Shown one piece after another: positions 9,786-19,020 of a stretch of 64,000 nucleotides of DNA. The notes under the pieces were generated by a model. That model had not been told where the DNA came from and ran no database searches. It was given only the letters and a program-made list of their open reading frames with translations. Position 1 is the first letter of the stretch. Each line of letters starts with the position of its first letter. The position numbers and the translations under genes are program-made. The DNA is from Flavobacteriia bacterium (GTDB taxonomy: Bacteria > Bacteroidota > Bacteroidia > Flavobacteriales_D > Crocinitomicaceae), in assembly GCA_947462925.1 (NCBI GenBank), contig CANHQP010000004.1:20335-84334 (forward strand), given 5' to 3'.

Positions 9786-9881
9786 AGGAAATTATATAAA
9801 AGATGTTCTTCTATGATACCTTAATTCAAGGGAGTTACTGATTTTCACAAAAAAATCCCAAATTAAAGTAGGATAACTTCG

Positions 9882-9889
9882 TATCTTTG
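9882..9889 (+). promoter_or_regulatory. Bacteroidota -7 box (TATCTTTG) for rlmN
   Basis: An exact match to TAnnTTTG, 18 bp before the rlmN ATG, giving a predicted leader of about 12-15 nt. No clear TTG -33 element is seen. Confidence 0.5.
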
Positions 9890-9907
9890 CAATTCGAAAA
9901 GTGATTC

Positions 9908-10981
9908 ATGCAAAATTCCAAACAAAATATTCGCAATCTTAATTTCCCGGAAATTAAAGCACAGTTCGAGGCGATGGGTGAAAAATCGTTTCGTGCCAAG
10001 CAAGTTTTTGAATGGTTGTGGAAAAAAAATGCTGGAACTTTTGAGGAAATGTCCAATTTGAGCAAAGATTTGCGTGATAAATTGGAAACACATTTCTTCA
10101 TTGATAAAATCGTACTCGACGACCAACAAATCAGTTCAGACAAAACCATCAAGTGTGCGTTTGAAGTGGAACCAGGAAAAGTCGTTGAAGGCGTTTTGAT
10201 TCCAACAACCAATCGCACCACGGCTTGTATTTCCTCACAAGTAGGTTGCAGTTTGTCGTGTACTTTTTGCGCCACAGGAAAATTGAAATTAATGCGCAAC
10301 TTGACCGCTGGAGAAATTGTGGATCAGGTGGTTTATTTGCGCGATCAAGCTGAAAATCGATACAGACAAACGTTGACAAACATTGTCTATATGGGTATGG
10401 GCGAACCGTTGTTGAATTACAAAAACGTGTTGCGTTCCACAGAAATGTTGACTTCCGAAGAAGGTTTGGGAATTTCTCCGCGCAGAATTACGGTTTCTAC
10501 AGCAGGAATTGCCAAAATGATCAAAAAATTGGGCGACGACCAAGTGAAATTCAATTTGGCGCTTTCGCTCCATGCTGCAAATGACAAAAAACGCAGTCAA
10601 ATAATGGAAATAAACGACTCCAACGATTTGGAATCTTTGCGTGAAGCATTGGAATATTTCCACGAAAAAACGGGTTCTCGTGTGACGTTCGAATACATTA
10701 TTTTCAAGGATTTCAACGACAATTTGGAAGACGCGCAAGAATTAGCAGCTTTTTGCCGATGCGTTCCTTGTAAAATCAATATCATAGAATACAATCCAAT
10801 CGACGATGGTGGTTTCAAACAAGCTGATCCAATCAAAGTAGATGCTTTCGCGAAATATTTGGAAGAGCGAAATTTGGTGGTCAACATCCGTCGAAGCAGA
10901 GGAAAAGACATCGACGCCGCCTGCGGACAATTGGCGAACAAAAACAAAGCGATTCCGCTGGAAGAAAGACAATTGAAATAG
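9908..10981 (+). CDS. rlmN: 23S rRNA (adenine(2503)-C(2))-methyltransferase RlmN
   Basis: A 357-residue radical-SAM enzyme that methylates C2 of A2503 in 23S rRNA and, in characterised homologues, A37 of some tRNAs. The 4Fe-4S/SAM motif is CSLSCTFCATGK (CxxxCxxC, near residue 117). The N-terminal segment GEKSFRAKQVFEWLWKKN is the usual RlmN substrate-recognition region. GMGEPLLNY and the C-terminal DIDAACGQL, whose Cys forms the methyl-carrying intermediate, are both present. The length is normal for the family. The start at ATG 9908 is supported by the -7 box 18 bp upstream. It stands alone between divergent and convergent genes. Confidence 0.97.
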   Translation: MQNSKQNIRNLNFPEIKAQFEAMGEKSFRAKQVFEWLWKKNAGTFEEMSNLSKDLRDKLETHFFIDKIVLDDQQISSDKTIKCAFEVEPGKVVEGVLIPTTNRTTACISSQVGCSLSCTFCATGKLKLMRNLTAGEIVDQVVYLRDQAENRYRQTLTNIVYMGMGEPLLNYKNVLRSTEMLTSEEGLGISPRRITVSTAGIAKMIKKLGDDQVKFNLALSLHAANDKKRSQIMEINDSNDLESLREALEYFHEKTGSRVTFEYIIFKDFNDNLEDAQELAAFCRCVPCKINIIEYNPIDDGGFKQADPIKVDAFAKYLEERNLVVNIRRSRGKDIDAACGQLANKNKAIPLEERQLK

Positions 10982-10997
10982 ACCCGCTTCGCTATAA

Positions 10998-11125
10998 GAT
11001 ATTAGGATTTTAAGATATTAAGAGGCGTTGCTGTGCAACTTTAGGACTGAATACTTTCGGTTGCTTCGCAACTTTAGATTATCTCAAAATCTCAAGAAAA
11101 TTGAAAGTCTTAAAATCCTAATATC
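10998..11125. repeat. Intergenic inverted-repeat cluster after rlmN
   Basis: An 18-bp perfect inverted repeat, GATATTAGGATTTTAAGA (10998-11015) and its complement at 11108-11125, encloses two short near-identical palindromes: GTTGCTGTGCAACTTTAG (11027-11044) and GTTGCTTCGCAACTTTAG (11060-11077). Variants of the outer arm (ATCCTAATATC, ATCTTAAAATC) recur up to about 11171. It lies between convergent genes (rlmN and the subtilisin) and may serve as a two-way transcription end or be a remnant of a dispersed repeat family. Confidence 0.7.
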
Positions 11126-11148
11126 ATAACATCCTAATATCTATTGTT

Positions 11149-12822
11149 CTAATATCCTAGCATCTTAAAATCTTCTCGCCCATCTTCCGCGATCAATTTC
11201 AAAAAACAAATCCCTTTCGCGGTATAAAACTTGCCAATCGAAATCAAATTTTGTCCTTTTTCGATTTTCATTTCTCCGCTGTAAATTGATTGTCCGAGCG
11301 TGTTGCTGATTTCAATTTGAATCACTTGCGAAACGTCGCTGTTGAGCAAAACTTTCAATCCATTTTCATCCATCGGATTTGGATAATACGCGATGATTTC
11401 AAAATTCAGGGGTTGTTCTTGGTTTCCTAGAATGTCTGTGTAAGCCTTGCGAAAGTTTGGAATTCCGTAACCCATCAAAGAATCTGGAGTGTTATATTGA
11501 TGTGCTGATTTTTGAATTAAATCAATGATTTCCATGTTGTTTAAATTTGGAAATGCTTGCCACAAACAAGCAGACATCCCAGCCATCATGGGTGAACTGA
11601 AAGAAGTGCCATTGGCTCGCACCACTTTTTCGTAGTAAGGAATGTATAGATACGTTTGGAAACCGACAGAAGCCACATTGGGTTTCACATCGCCATCACT
11701 TGCGGGACCAACGCTGCTGAAAAAAGCATAATTTCCCAAGCTGTCCACTGCGCCAACAGTCAAAATGCTGTCTGCATCCGCAGGCGTTGAAATGTATTTC
11801 CAATCGTTCGCACCAGAATTTCCGGCACTCGCAACTACCAAAATTCCTTTGGAGGCTGCGATATCTGCTGCTTTGGCGATGCGCGTGGTATTTCCGTCCA
11901 TTTGCGCATAAGTGTGATTTTGTAAACTGTCGTCAAATTGAGTGTAGCCCAAACTGGAGTTGATGATGTCAACGCCAGCGCTGTCAGCATATTCAGCAGC
12001 AGTTACCCAATTGTCTTCTTCTATGATGTTTTCTTTATCCGCATCTTCACTTCTTAAAAGGTGAAACTTGGCTTTAGTTGCAGTTCCATAATAAACGCCG
12101 TCGATTTTTCCAGCAATGGTTGAAAGCACTGCCGCACCGTGAAAATGATCCCAATAAACATCGCCGTCGTGGTCCACAAAATCTTTGGTAGAAAGAATGC
12201 GATTTTCTTGAAACAAATGATTGAAACAAGCCATTTCTTGCACGGTTTCAAAGCCTGAATCAAAAACCGCGATCGTCATGCCTTCACCATTTAAACCCAA
12301 TTCGTGTAAATATTCAATTTGGTGTAAATGATTTTGGTTGTAGGAATACCCATAAGGATAATGGCTGTTGTTGCTGATTTCAATGTTGTTTTTCGGCTCG
12401 ATTTCGAAAGTAGTTTCATTAGGATCTTTGGTATTTGATAATTGTAGTTTTTGCACGATTTCAATTTGTTGCACAAAAGGCAATTGCATAATTTGATTTA
12501 AATCATTGGTATCGTAACAACTGATTGTAATGGCGTTGAACCACTTCGAAGGATTGATAAATTGAACGGATGGAAAAACAGTAATTTGGTCTATATACGA
12601 TTGATTCACTGGTAAATCTTGCTCAGAAATTGGAGTTTGACTCTTTGTCCTGCGCGCAATGGCTTTGAAAGACAAAAATTGTTCAGGCTCATCGATGGAG
12701 TAGGGTGAATTGTTTTTGTCTGTGAATTGAATCCAATATTTTAGGGTGTCTTGTTGTGCGCATAAGTTTTCCACTAAAATTAGAAATATGCTTATTAACA
12801 ATACTTTAAATGAAATATTCAT
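11149..12822 (-). CDS. Secreted subtilisin-family (S8) serine protease with T9SS sorting domain
   Basis: A 557-residue protein. A signal peptide ends near LCAQQ (about residue 23), followed by a probable inhibitory propeptide up to about 150. The catalytic triad is visible: Asp in IAVFDSGF (near 186), His in HFHGAAVLSTIAG (near 228) and Ser in NGTSFSSPMMAGM (near 404); the oxyanion Asn lies in VVASAGNSGAN. The last 85 residues, from YYPNPMDENGLKV through ISNTLGQSIYSGE, form a type A T9SS C-terminal domain, so the enzyme should be exported to the cell surface or medium. It is monocistronic and driven by the promoter at 12848-12879. The substrate is unknown. Confidence 0.92.
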   Translation of the reverse strand: MNISFKVLLISIFLILVENLCAQQDTLKYWIQFTDKNNSPYSIDEPEQFLSFKAIARRTKSQTPISEQDLPVNQSYIDQITVFPSVQFINPSKWFNAITISCYDTNDLNQIMQLPFVQQIEIVQKLQLSNTKDPNETTFEIEPKNNIEISNNSHYPYGYSYNQNHLHQIEYLHELGLNGEGMTIAVFDSGFETVQEMACFNHLFQENRILSTKDFVDHDGDVYWDHFHGAAVLSTIAGKIDGVYYGTATKAKFHLLRSEDADKENIIEEDNWVTAAEYADSAGVDIINSSLGYTQFDDSLQNHTYAQMDGNTTRIAKAADIAASKGILVVASAGNSGANDWKYISTPADADSILTVGAVDSLGNYAFFSSVGPASDGDVKPNVASVGFQTYLYIPYYEKVVRANGTSFSSPMMAGMSACLWQAFPNLNNMEIIDLIQKSAHQYNTPDSLMGYGIPNFRKAYTDILGNQEQPLNFEIIAYYPNPMDENGLKVLLNSDVSQVIQIEISNTLGQSIYSGEMKIEKGQNLISIGKFYTAKGICFLKLIAEDGREDFKMLGY

Positions 12823-12847
12823 TCATTTCTTTTTTTAGAGTTGATAC

Positions 12848-12879
12848 CAAAGATAAAACACAATCGTCAAATTTTCAAA
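12848..12879 (-). promoter_or_regulatory. Full Bacteroidota promoter for the S8 protease (TTTG-N20-TATCTTTG)
   Basis: On the minus strand a -33 TTTG (12879-12876) is separated by 20 bp from an exact -7 box TATCTTTG (12855-12848). Transcription would start near 12844, about 22 nt before the protease ATG. Confidence 0.65.
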
Positions 12880-12903
12880 AAAATCATTTCTTTTGTATCT
12901 GAA

Positions 12904-13074
12904 ATGAAAACAATGATTGAAAATCCATTGATATTTTCCTTGATTCCAGCTTTGGTTCTTGGAATTTTGAATGGTTGGTATTGGCGTAAACAAGGTTACA
13001 AAGGGTGGCATTTGTTTTATTTGGGTACAATGGCGTTTTATGCGTTAAGCGTGATGATTTTGAAAAAAATCTGA
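12904..13074 (+). CDS. Small two-helix membrane protein, hypothetical
   Basis: A 56-residue ORF from ATG 12904. A longer frame from TTG 12841 would run through the protease promoter, so I prefer the ATG. It has two hydrophobic stretches (IFSLIPALVLGILNGWYW, about residues 9-26, and WHLFYLGTMAFYALSVMIL, about 34-53) joined by a basic loop RKQGYKG, suggesting a hairpin in the inner membrane. No family is recognised. The sharp alternation of hydrophobic segments and a charged loop argues that it is real, but its short length keeps this uncertain. Confidence 0.45.
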   Translation: MKTMIENPLIFSLIPALVLGILNGWYWRKQGYKGWHLFYLGTMAFYALSVMILKKI

Positions 13075-13467
13075 TTTTAACTTTTTTGTTCCTTTTGCTT
13101 GATCAAAACGAACCCAAAAATCAAGGCTTTCTCATCAAGTTAAAGCGCAAATTTTCGCATGAATTAAATTTTTGTATCATGCGCTTTATTTTAAAATCTT
13201 CTGAAAACGTGATTTTATCGGTGATCTACTTCACTAGCGCTGCGTAGCTTCCTCTAAAAGTCTATATTTTCAGTTCACTTTTAAAAACCTTTCTTCCAAG
13301 GTCGTAAGTATGAACTTTGAATTCAAATCGATTTAATCTTAGCCAAATCAAACAATTAATTTTCATGATTTAATTTCATTTTAAATAAAACAACTGTCGT
13401 TTTTCAACGATTATTCTCTCCTTTGCTTGAATTTTCCTATATTCGTATCCTCTAAAATGTAGATGGA
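13075..13467. other. 393-bp intergenic region with two hairpin-forming repeats
   Basis: No coding signal is seen here. GTTCCTTTTG (13088-13097) pairs with CAAAACGAAC (13104-13113) with one mismatch across the loop CTTGAT, forming a hairpin just after the small membrane gene. TAAAGCGCA (13141-13149) pairs perfectly with TGCGCTTTA (13180-13188) across 30 bp. The last 150 bp are AT-rich and should contain the promoter of the EI24-family gene, but no exact TAnnTTTG box is seen there. Confidence 0.5.
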
Positions 13468-14196
13468 ATGAATGCGATTAATGATCATTTTTTTGCCCTG
13501 AAATTGTCAGTTTTACAATTGGCTAAAGGTAAAATTTGGTTGTACATCATTCCTCCTGTAGCGGTGGCGCTTTTCTTTTACAGTATTTTCGCTTTTTTTC
13601 ACAACATTTCTGAAGGTGCAGAAGTGGCCAAAAAATTGCCTTGGGTAGGAGAATATGTAACTACTGGTGTTCAAAAAACCATCGGTTTCATGGTTTGGAT
13701 CACGGACGAATTTTACAAATTTTTCATTCTCACCTTGCTTTCGCCTATCAATTGTTTGTTGTCAGAAAAAGTGGACAATGAAGTCACAGGGGCTAAATTT
13801 GACGGTGGCTTTGTCCGCGTCATGAAAGACATTGGACGAGCGATTTTCTTGCTTTTCTTCACTTTGATGCTCAATTTTTTGGCAATGTTTATCTGGTATA
13901 TTTTAGCATGGATTTTTAATTTTCATGTCATTGACAGCATCGTTTATTTTGTCATCGGCGCATTCTTTGTTGGATTTTCGTTTTATGATTTTAGCCTTGA
14001 AAGATACGGTGTTGGTTTTTTTGGAACAATTGAATTTGGTTTTGAAAGGATGCTATACATGCTGCTCACTGGTTCAGTTTTCAGTTTAATTTATATGATT
14101 CCAGTTGTAGGTTTAATTCTTGCACCATTTCTAGTGACAATATTAAGTACGATTGTTTACACCAAAATGAATCAAAAAATTCCCCAAAATTTATAA
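13468..14196 (+). CDS. EI24 (CysZ-like) domain membrane protein
   Basis: A 242-residue integral membrane protein with about five hydrophobic segments. LTLLSPINCLLSEKVDNEVTG after the second segment resembles the hallmark of the EI24/CysZ family, followed by a long amphipathic stretch and FYDFSLERYG. CysZ is a sulfate transporter in enterobacteria; most Bacteroidota EI24 proteins have no known function, so sulfate transport is only a possibility. No cysteine-biosynthesis genes are nearby. It ends 18 bp before the methylmalonyl-CoA mutase gene on the same strand, so the two are probably co-transcribed. Confidence 0.75.
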   Translation: MNAINDHFFALKLSVLQLAKGKIWLYIIPPVAVALFFYSIFAFFHNISEGAEVAKKLPWVGEYVTTGVQKTIGFMVWITDEFYKFFILTLLSPINCLLSEKVDNEVTGAKFDGGFVRVMKDIGRAIFLLFFTLMLNFLAMFIWYILAWIFNFHVIDSIVYFVIGAFFVGFSFYDFSLERYGVGFFGTIEFGFERMLYMLLTGSVFSLIYMIPVVGLILAPFLVTILSTIVYTKMNQKIPQNL

Positions 14197-14214
14197 ACAA
14201 ACGGTCAAAAACCA

Positions 14215-17200
14215 ATGAAAAAACTTTTTGAAGCATTCTCAAAATCATCTAAACAACAATGGGTTGATCTTTTAACCAAAGAGTTGAAAGGCGCTGATTT
14301 TGAAAGCAATTTACACAAACAAAATGTGATTGAACAATTGACTTTTCCAAGTTATTTTCATTCGGAAGATGCCAAGAAAAGCCAACAAGTTCCGGGTAAA
14401 TTTCCATACACACGCGGCTATGTTTTTGACAACAATGACTGGAATATTGGGACTTATTTATTGGTAAAAGAAGAAAAAGTTGCCAATGAAAAAGCATTGA
14501 AAATCTTGAATGAAGGAACCAATTCCTTGATTTTAGATGTAAGCCAAAAATCAACATTTTCGTTGGATATTTTACTTTCAGAGGTTGGTGTTCAATACAT
14601 TCGCACGTATTTTATTGTGACTTCTGAATCGCAAATGGAATCCATTTTGAGTTGGTTCGAAAATCAACCGAAAGCATTTGTTGGTTTTTATTTCAATCCT
14701 TTGGCTTCGAGAACTGAAATTCCTGCAATTGCTACTTCTGTTCAAGCGAGATTGTTTGAAGTAGATGCATATTCAGTCCAACAAGCGGGAGCAAACGCAA
14801 GTCAAGAGTTGGCTTTTGCCTTGTCTTTGGGGAAAGCGTACATCGAAAAACAACTTGCGCAAAATATTGAGTTGGATCAAGCTTTGGCTAACATGCATTT
14901 CACCTTTGGAATCGGAGCTGATTATTTGGTTGAAATTTCTAAATTTCGCGCTTTCAGAACATTGTGGGCAAAGTTGGTTCGAGATTTCAAACCAAAACAC
15001 ATTTGCAACGAAACAACTTTGATTACTGCAAAATCTGGTTTTGTCAACAAATCTTTGAAAGATCCTTATACCAATTTATTGCGTCAAACAACAGAAGCGA
15101 TGTCTGCTGTCATTGGTGGCGCAGATCATTTATGGATTCAACCTTACAATGCACAATCCAACGAAGGAATTACGGATTTCACGCAACGCATGGCGACCAA
15201 TATTTCTTTGTTGTTGAAAGATGAATCGTACTTAGACAAAGTAATCGACGCAGCAGGTGGAAGTTACGCAATCGAATTTTTGACCGATTCCTTGTGCCAA
15301 AATGCGTGGGATATTTATACAGAAATTTCCAATTTAGGTGGAATCTTAAATGATTCGGCGCAAACTTGGTTTCAAACGGAAGTTTCGAAAATCGCACAAA
15401 CTCGCATTGAAAAAATTGTCAATAAATCTCAAATAGTAATCGGAATTAATAAGTTTCCAAATCCGCAACAAACGGAAACAACTTGGGTAATTGACGAAAG
15501 CAAATATTTCGGTTTGAAAGCATTGAACTTGGAATTGGCTTTTGAAATGAACGGTGGAAAAGAAGAACTTTCTAGTGCGAAAGCTGAAATCAAATTAGCT
15601 TCAAATTCGTTTAAAATCGAAGCTGAAAATCAAACAGGAACAACGATTGATGCTTATGAAACAGCAGAGAAAATTGTCTTGCAAAATTATTACCAAGCTT
15701 CTGACATTGCTGATGCAGAACAATTGGGCTACGTTTCAGGAATCGCACCTTATTTGCGTGGACCTTATGGCTCTATGTATGCCATCCGCCCTTGGACAAT
15801 TCGCCAATATGCAGGATTTTCCACAGCGGAAGATTCAAATGCTTTTTACCGACGAAATTTAGCTGCAGGACAAAAAGGATTGTCTGTTGCATTTGATTTA
15901 GCAACGCATCGCGGTTACGATTCTGACCACGAAAGGGTAGTGGGTGATGTCGGAAAAGCAGGAGTTGCCATCGATTCGATTTTGGATATGAAGATTTTAT
16001 TCGACCAAATTCCTTTGGATGAAATGTCTGTTTCGATGACCATGAATGGCGCGGTGATTCCGATTATGGCGTTTTATATTGTCGCTGCTGAAGAACAAGG
16101 TGTCAAACAAGAACAACTTTCAGGAACGATTCAGAATGATATTTTGAAAGAATTCATGGTGCGCAACACGTACATTTATCCGCCTGCACCTTCAATGAAA
16201 ATCATTTCTGATATTTTCGATTATACAGCTAAAAATATGCCTCGATTCAATTCGATTTCCATTTCAGGTTATCACATGCAAGAGGCTGGAGCAACTGCTG
16301 CGATTGAATTGGCTTACACTTTGGCTGATGGTTTGGAATATTTGCGTGCAGGAATCAAAGCTGGAATGGATGTGGATGCATTTGCACCACGATTGAGTTT
16401 CTTTTGGGCCATCGGGATGAATCATTTCATGGAAATTGCCAAAATGCGCGCAGGAAGAATGATTTGGTCGAAATTGGTGAATCAATTCAAACCGAAGAAT
16501 TCTAAATCTTTGGCTTTGAGGACCCATTGTCAGACTTCAGGTTGGAGTTTGACTGAGCAAGATCCTTTCAATAATGTGGCGAGAACATGTATTGAAGCGT
16601 TGGCAGCAGGTTTTGGAGGAACACAATCTCTACACACAAATGCATTAGATGAAGCGATTGCTTTGCCAACAGATTTCTCGGCGAGAATTGCCCGAAATAC
16701 GCAAATTTATTTGCAAGAAGAAACCCAAATGACTTCTATCATCGATCCGTGGGGAGGTAGTTATTATGTCGAAAAATTGACAGAAGATTTGATTCAAGAA
16801 GCTTGGAAATTAATCGAAGAAGTAGAGGAATTGGGTGGAATGGCGAAAGCAATTGAAACCGGAATTCCGAAAATGCGCATTGAAGAAGCTGCAGCGAGAA
16901 AACAAGCCAAAATCGATGCAGGAAGAGATATTATTGTGGGTGTGAATCGATATCAATTGGAAAAAGAAGAACCAATGGATATTTTAGACATCGACAATAC
17001 CAAAGTGCGTTTAGGCCAAATCGAGCGCATTAATCAAATGAAAGCTGACCGAGATTCAGCGAAAGTGGATGCAAGTTTGAATCGCTTAGCTGAAATTGCT
17101 GCAAATGGCAATGGTAATTTATTAGAAGCCGCCGTTGAATGCGCGCGCAATCGAGCAACTTTAGGTGAAATTTCTATGGCCATGGAGAAAACCTTTGGAA

Positions 17201-17718
17201 GATATAAAGCAACGATTCGTTCCATTAGTGGCGTTTATTCCTCAGAATCTATGAATGATCAAGATTTCGAAACGGCAAAAACGATGGCAGAAAAATTTGC
17301 CAAACTCGAAGGCCGAAGACCTAGAATTATGGTTGCGAAAATGGGGCAAGATGGCCACGATCGCGGCGCTAAAGTAATTGCAACATCGTTTGCTGACATT
17401 GGTTTTGATGTGGATATTGGTCCTTTGTTTCAAACACCTGCAGAAGCTGCTAGACAAGCGATTGAAAATGACGTTCATATTTTGGGTGTTTCTTCCTTAG
17501 CTGCAGGACACAAAACGTTGGTTCCTCAAGTGATTGAAGAATTGAAGAAATACGGACGTGAAGACATCATGGTCATTGCTGGGGGTGTGATTCCGCAACA
17601 AGATTATGATTTCTTGTATGAGTCTGGCGTTTTTGGTGTTTTTGGCCCAGGAACAAAGATCTCAAAAGCAGCAATTTCGATTTTGGAATTGTTGTTAAAA
17701 AGTGTTGAAAACGATTGA
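14215..17718 (+). CDS. Methylmalonyl-CoA mutase, small and large subunits fused in one chain
   Basis: A 1167-residue protein. Residues 1 to about 455 resemble the non-cobalamin small subunit (MutA-like; [20 protein letters not shown] and [13 protein letters not shown]). Residues from about 478 resemble a complete large subunit (MutB): [76 protein letters not shown]-terminal cobalamin-binding domain has the base-off ligand motif [11 protein letters not shown] near residue 1043. The enzyme interconverts methylmalonyl-CoA and succinyl-CoA with adenosylcobalamin, in propionate and odd-chain/branched-chain catabolism. In many bacteria the subunits are two separate genes (about 450 plus 715 residues); here no stop separates them. 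The MeaB-type chaperone gene is not in the window. Confidence 0.93.
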   Translation: MKKLFEAFSKSSKQQWVDLLTKELKGADFESNLHKQNVIEQLTFPSYFHSEDAKKSQQVPGKFPYTRGYVFDNNDWNIGTYLLVKEEKVANEKALKILNEGTNSLILDVSQKSTFSLDILLSEVGVQYIRTYFIVTSESQMESILSWFENQPKAFVGFYFNPLASRTEIPAIATSVQARLFEVDAYSVQQAGANASQELAFALSLGKAYIEKQLAQNIELDQALANMHFTFGIGADYLVEISKFRAFRTLWAKLVRDFKPKHICNETTLITAKSGFVNKSLKDPYTNLLRQTTEAMSAVIGGADHLWIQPYNAQSNEGITDFTQRMATNISLLLKDESYLDKVIDAAGGSYAIEFLTDSLCQNAWDIYTEISNLGGILNDSAQTWFQTEVSKIAQTRIEKIVNKSQIVIGINKFPNPQQTETTWVIDESKYFGLKALNLELAFEMNGGKEELSSAKAEIKLASNSFKIEAENQTGTTIDAYETAEKIVLQNYYQASDIADAEQLGYVSGIAPYLRGPYGSMYAIRPWTIRQYAGFSTAEDSNAFYRRNLAAGQKGLSVAFDLATHRGYDSDHERVVGDVGKAGVAIDSILDMKILFDQIPLDEMSVSMTMNGAVIPIMAFYIVAAEEQGVKQEQLSGTIQNDILKEFMVRNTYIYPPAPSMKIISDIFDYTAKNMPRFNSISISGYHMQEAGATAAIELAYTLADGLEYLRAGIKAGMDVDAFAPRLSFFWAIGMNHFMEIAKMRAGRMIWSKLVNQFKPKNSKSLALRTHCQTSGWSLTEQDPFNNVARTCIEALAAGFGGTQSLHTNALDEAIALPTDFSARIARNTQIYLQEETQMTSIIDPWGGSYYVEKLTEDLIQEAWKLIEEVEELGGMAKAIETGIPKMRIEEAAARKQAKIDAGRDIIVGVNRYQLEKEEPMDILDIDNTKVRLGQIERINQMKADRDSAKVDASLNRLAEIAANGNGNLLEAAVECARNRATLGEISMAMEKTFGRYKATIRSISGVYSSESMNDQDFETAKTMAEKFAKLEGRRPRIMVAKMGQDGHDRGAKVIATSFADIGFDVDIGPLFQTPAEAARQAIENDVHILGVSSLAAGHKTLVPQVIEELKKYGREDIMVIAGGVIPQQDYDFLYESGVFGVFGPGTKISKAAISILELLLKSVEND

Positions 17719-17822
17719 TATTTAGTTAGAATTATGCTTTTTTAAGTGGGAGAATATTCAGGTTTGAAATTATTTTCCTACTTTCGGCATAGTTATTGAA
17801 AAACTACTAGAAAAAAATACCT

Positions 17823-18548
17823 ATGAAAAAAATATTTGCCATTTTAGGATTGTTGATTTACTGTGGAAGTGCAAAAGCACAAGCGCCAGACTACAATGAT
17901 TTAATTATTTTGTTTGCTGATGCGAAATATGAAAAATTAATCTCATCTGCTACAAGATACATTGAGAAGGAATCAACGGCACAGGACGCATTGCCATATT
18001 TGTGGTTATCTAAAGGTTTGTACGCCATGTCACAACAAGGTGACAAAGATCCAATGTATAAAAACGCATTTAAAGAGTCAATTGCAGCTTTAGGAAATTT
18101 TAGAAAAAAAGACAAAGATGGTTCGCTTTTTCAAGAGCATATTGAATATATTGATAAAATTAAATTGGCCGTTTTAGAGCAAGTTACCAATGAAATTGAT
18201 GCAAAAGCGTATAAAAAAGCTACGCCAATTTTGGCTAAGTACTACAAAATTTCACCAGATGATGTTGGCGCGAAATTTTTAGAAGCAGCTTGTAAATACC
18301 GTGATGGAGATAAAAGTGGCGCGAATACTATTTGGAAAGAAACAGATAAGAAAATGGCCACATTGGAAAATTTAGATAAATTGACTGAAGTGGATAAAAT
18401 GCTTTTTAGATCAGGTGTTTTTGAAACGGCTGAATGTTGGATTAGTTCCAAACAAGTTGATAAAGCTAAAAAGTTATTAGACAAAGTTGCCCCATGGTTT
18501 GAAGGTGATGAAGAATTTAAGACAAGATTTGACAGTTTGAATTTTTAA
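17823..18548 (+). CDS. Exported TPR-like protein, function unknown
   Basis: A 241-residue protein with a clear signal peptide (MKKIFAILGLLIYCGSAKAQ, cleavage about residue 20). The mature part is helical and rich in Lys, Ala, Leu and Tyr, with TPR-like helix pairs such as YNDLIILFADAKYEKLISSA, AYKKATPILAKYYKISPDD and DKAKKLLDKVAPWFEGDEEF. It is presumably periplasmic or outer-membrane-associated and may be a protein-interaction scaffold. It stands alone, 104 bp after the mutase gene and followed by a strong terminator, so it is probably its own transcription unit. I do not recognise a named family. Confidence 0.7.
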   Translation: MKKIFAILGLLIYCGSAKAQAPDYNDLIILFADAKYEKLISSATRYIEKESTAQDALPYLWLSKGLYAMSQQGDKDPMYKNAFKESIAALGNFRKKDKDGSLFQEHIEYIDKIKLAVLEQVTNEIDAKAYKKATPILAKYYKISPDDVGAKFLEAACKYRDGDKSGANTIWKETDKKMATLENLDKLTEVDKMLFRSGVFETAECWISSKQVDKAKKLLDKVAPWFEGDEEFKTRFDSLNF

Positions 18549-18567
18549 AATCGAAATTTATTGATTG

Positions 18568-18597
18568 AAAATGCCCTAGTTACAGGGCATTTTTTTT
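18568..18597 (+). terminator. Rho-independent terminator after the TPR-like gene
   Basis: A 10-bp stem, AAAATGCCCT (18568-18577) with AGGGCATTTT (18584-18593), a 6-nt loop and a continuing T run to 18597. Confidence 0.9.
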
Positions 18598-18670
18598 GTC
18601 TAAACTTTTTTAAACAATCCACCTTTGACAATTTTAAAAGTTGAAATTTAAAGTGTTTAGTGCTTCTATG

Positions 18671-18678
18671 TACCTTTG
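18671..18678 (+). promoter_or_regulatory. -7 box (TACCTTTG) immediately before the FtsB-like gene
   Basis: An exact TAnnTTTG match ending 4 bp before ATG 18683. It rules out the upstream TTG/ATG codons as starts and suggests either a leaderless mRNA from 18683 or a short leader before ATG 18725. Confidence 0.5.
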
Positions 18679-18682
18679 TAGT

Positions 18683-19018
18683 ATGACAGTCAAAAATTCA
18701 ACGAATGAGGTTAAAAAATCGAAGATGGAAGGAGTTAAAAAATTCCTAAAATATTTTCGTAATAAATACCTTTTGACTATTACTCTATTTACTTTATACG
18801 CCCTCTTTTTGGATGAACAAGACATGTTTACATTGATTGTTCAAAAAAGTAAGTTGAACAAAATTGAAGCTGATCAAATTTTGATCGATGAAAAGTTAGC
18901 TAAAACTTCAAAAACGTTAAAGCAAATGAATTATATCTCAGAGTTAGAAAGATATGCTCGCGAGGAAAAGTTATTTAAGAAAGACGATGAAGACATTTTC
19001 ATCATTTCGAATGAATAA
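18683..19018 (+). CDS. FtsB/DivIC-like septum formation initiator protein
   Basis: About 111 residues: a basic cytoplasmic N-terminus, one transmembrane helix (YLLTITLFTLYALFL), a short DEQDMF turn and a coiled coil (SKLNKIEADQILIDEKLAKT). It ends with ELERYAREEKLFKKDDEDIF, matching the AREKLxM/Lxx-x-x-E-xxF tail of FtsB/DivIC. These proteins bridge FtsL and FtsQ in the divisome at the inner membrane. The start is uncertain: ATG 18683 fits a leaderless transcript from the -7 box, whereas ATG 18725 gives a 97-residue form closer to the usual family length. The gene ends 2 bp before the convergent kinase gene. Confidence 0.8.
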   Translation: MTVKNSTNEVKKSKMEGVKKFLKYFRNKYLLTITLFTLYALFLDEQDMFTLIVQKSKLNKIEADQILIDEKLAKTSKTLKQMNYISELERYAREEKLFKKDDEDIFIISNE

Positions 19019-19020
19019 TC

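Noticed and set aside
10149..10947. Long minus-strand reading frames across rlmN
   Set aside because: rlmN is unambiguous; the antisense frames have no family signature or initiation signals.
12841..12903. Longer start (TTG 12841) for the small membrane protein
   Set aside because: It would run through the exact -33/-7 promoter of the divergent protease and add a basic non-conserved stretch; ATG 12904 gives a cleaner protein.
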